From Thermovirga lienii DSM 17291 (lineage in GTDB: Bacteria; Synergistota; Synergistia; Synergistales; Thermovirgaceae): a DNA stretch of 64,000 nt. The stretch lies in NCBI GenBank assembly GCA_000233775.1, contig CP003096.1, positions 1,328,501-1,392,500 on the forward strand, written 5' to 3'. The notes under the pieces were generated by a model. That model searched no databases. It was not told where the DNA came from and was given only the letters and a program-made list of their open reading frames with translations. Positions within the stretch are counted from its first letter, which is position 1. The number at the start of each line of letters is the position of its first letter. The position numbers and the translations under genes are program-made. This document shows positions 63,554-64,000 of the stretch, in pieces.

Positions 63554-63560
63554 AGCACCT

Positions 63561-64000
63561 CTACCTCCCTATTCTAGATCTCAAATCAAGCCACATATCT
63601 ATAATACCCAAAATTAGGGCTATTTGAGTCAATAACGGAAACAACATTACCATTCCAACAAGAATCCACCTTATAACCTTCTTGACATTCTTGTAGGAAA
63701 GATAAAACCAAAAAACCGACAACCCCTGCAGCATTAAAAGGCCACTGGAAAGGAGCCTCAGGTTTAACCCTATCCGCAAAAAAATCTCCGGGAAAGTGCC
63801 ACTTAGTCCCATAAAACTCAAAACACCAGAAAGTATAAAAACCCAAAAAACGCTCTTGGGGAAGGACCATCTTGCAAACGGCCTTATAGGAGGCAGTTCA
63901 TTGCTGCCCAACCTGTATAGCACCGTCCTGCTTATGACATAACTCAAAAAACAGTCCACTGCCGAAGCCATTATTAGTAAAGCAGGAAATATTTTGGGGA
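63561..64000 (-). CDS. DUF2232 (YybS-like) membrane protein, C-terminal part
   Basis: The frame is open to the right window edge, so only the last 146 codons are seen. Three or four hydrophobic helices are visible ([59 protein letters not shown]). The position directly upstream of rplI-dnaB and the helix pattern match the DUF2232/YybS family of unknown function, possibly a transporter-like protein. An ATG at 63971 is internal, not the start. Confidence 0.7.
   Translation of the reverse strand, partial: PKIFPALLIMASAVDCFLSYVISRTVLYRLGSNELPPIRPFARWSFPKSVFWVFILSGVLSFMGLSGTFPEIFLRIGLNLRLLSSGLLMLQGLSVFWFYLSYKNVKKVIRWILVGMVMLFPLLTQIALILGIIDMWLDLRSRIGR

Noticed and set aside
1-64000. CRISPR arrays, tRNA or rRNA genes, prophage modules
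   Set aside because: No regularly spaced repeats, no tRNA-like cloverleaf signatures and no phage structural genes were noticed by eye on either strand; a dedicated scan could still find a divergent tRNA.

Overview
The window looks like a chromosomal segment of an amino-acid-fermenting, anaerobic, diderm bacterium, most likely of the Synergistota (a Thermovirga- or Aminobacterium-like organism). This placement is an inference, not a database match. It rests on a selenium-dependent glycine reductase operon, alanine racemase/dehydrogenase with a sodium:alanine symporter, split glycine decarboxylase (gcvPA/gcvPB), sodium-coupled transporters, type III glutamine synthetase, hydrogenase maturation genes, and a TonB-ExbB-ExbD system, which implies an outer membrane. 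No tRNA, rRNA or CRISPR array was seen.

Layout. 1-10,150: a defence island, all on the minus strand: HepA/SNF2-type helicase, DUF4391 protein, type III Mod methyltransferase, type III Res helicase-nuclease, then a SIR2-domain protein that runs off the left edge and has ATA where its start codon should be. A truncated brxF-like (BREX) P-loop gene abuts the helicase. 10,540-15,000: galE (+), then trmI-queH-AIR-synthase-like-aminopeptidase (-). 15,000-22,000: an HD-GYP sensor and transketolase-exbB-B12/siderophore-type binding protein-exbD-tonB. 22,000-33,100: alanine dehydrogenase, alanine racemase, AGCS symporter and the complete grdXEABCD operon with an embedded thioredoxin. Both selenoproteins (GrdA, GrdB) have in-frame UGA codons followed by SECIS-like hairpins. 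A glycine riboswitch precedes grdX. An IS481-like element with a perfect 15-bp target duplication lies just upstream of the grd promoter.

34,400-36,800: an NSS-family sodium-dependent transporter and a nitrilase-family amidohydrolase. 36,900-39,240: hypCDE (+). 39,270-44,750: ymdB, rny, recX, recG, divIVA (-). 44,750-49,540: PLP-binding YggS, HlyD-like adaptor, hydroxyacid dehydrogenase, folE2, queD, DUF72 (-). 49,650-51,120: DapA-like aldolase and flavodoxin (+). 51,140-57,640: an operon of two SDR dehydrogenases, gcvPA, gcvPB and an ATP-NAD-kinase-like protein, divergent from a GntR/FCD regulator with a GTATAC operator at the promoter. 57,800-64,000: glnN (+), then a DUF2232 protein (partial), rplI, dnaB and an O-antigen-ligase-like protein (-).

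How it works together. Alanine taken up by AgcS can be racemised (Alr) and oxidised by Ald to pyruvate, giving NADH. Glycine is reduced by the Grd complex to acetyl phosphate using thioredoxin, a Stickland-type pairing. The glycine riboswitch would tie grd expression to glycine supply, and the GntR regulon may control glycine oxidation separately. Many listed starts are shorter than the longest possible frame because a good Shine-Dalgarno sequence marks an internal ATG, GTG or TTG.
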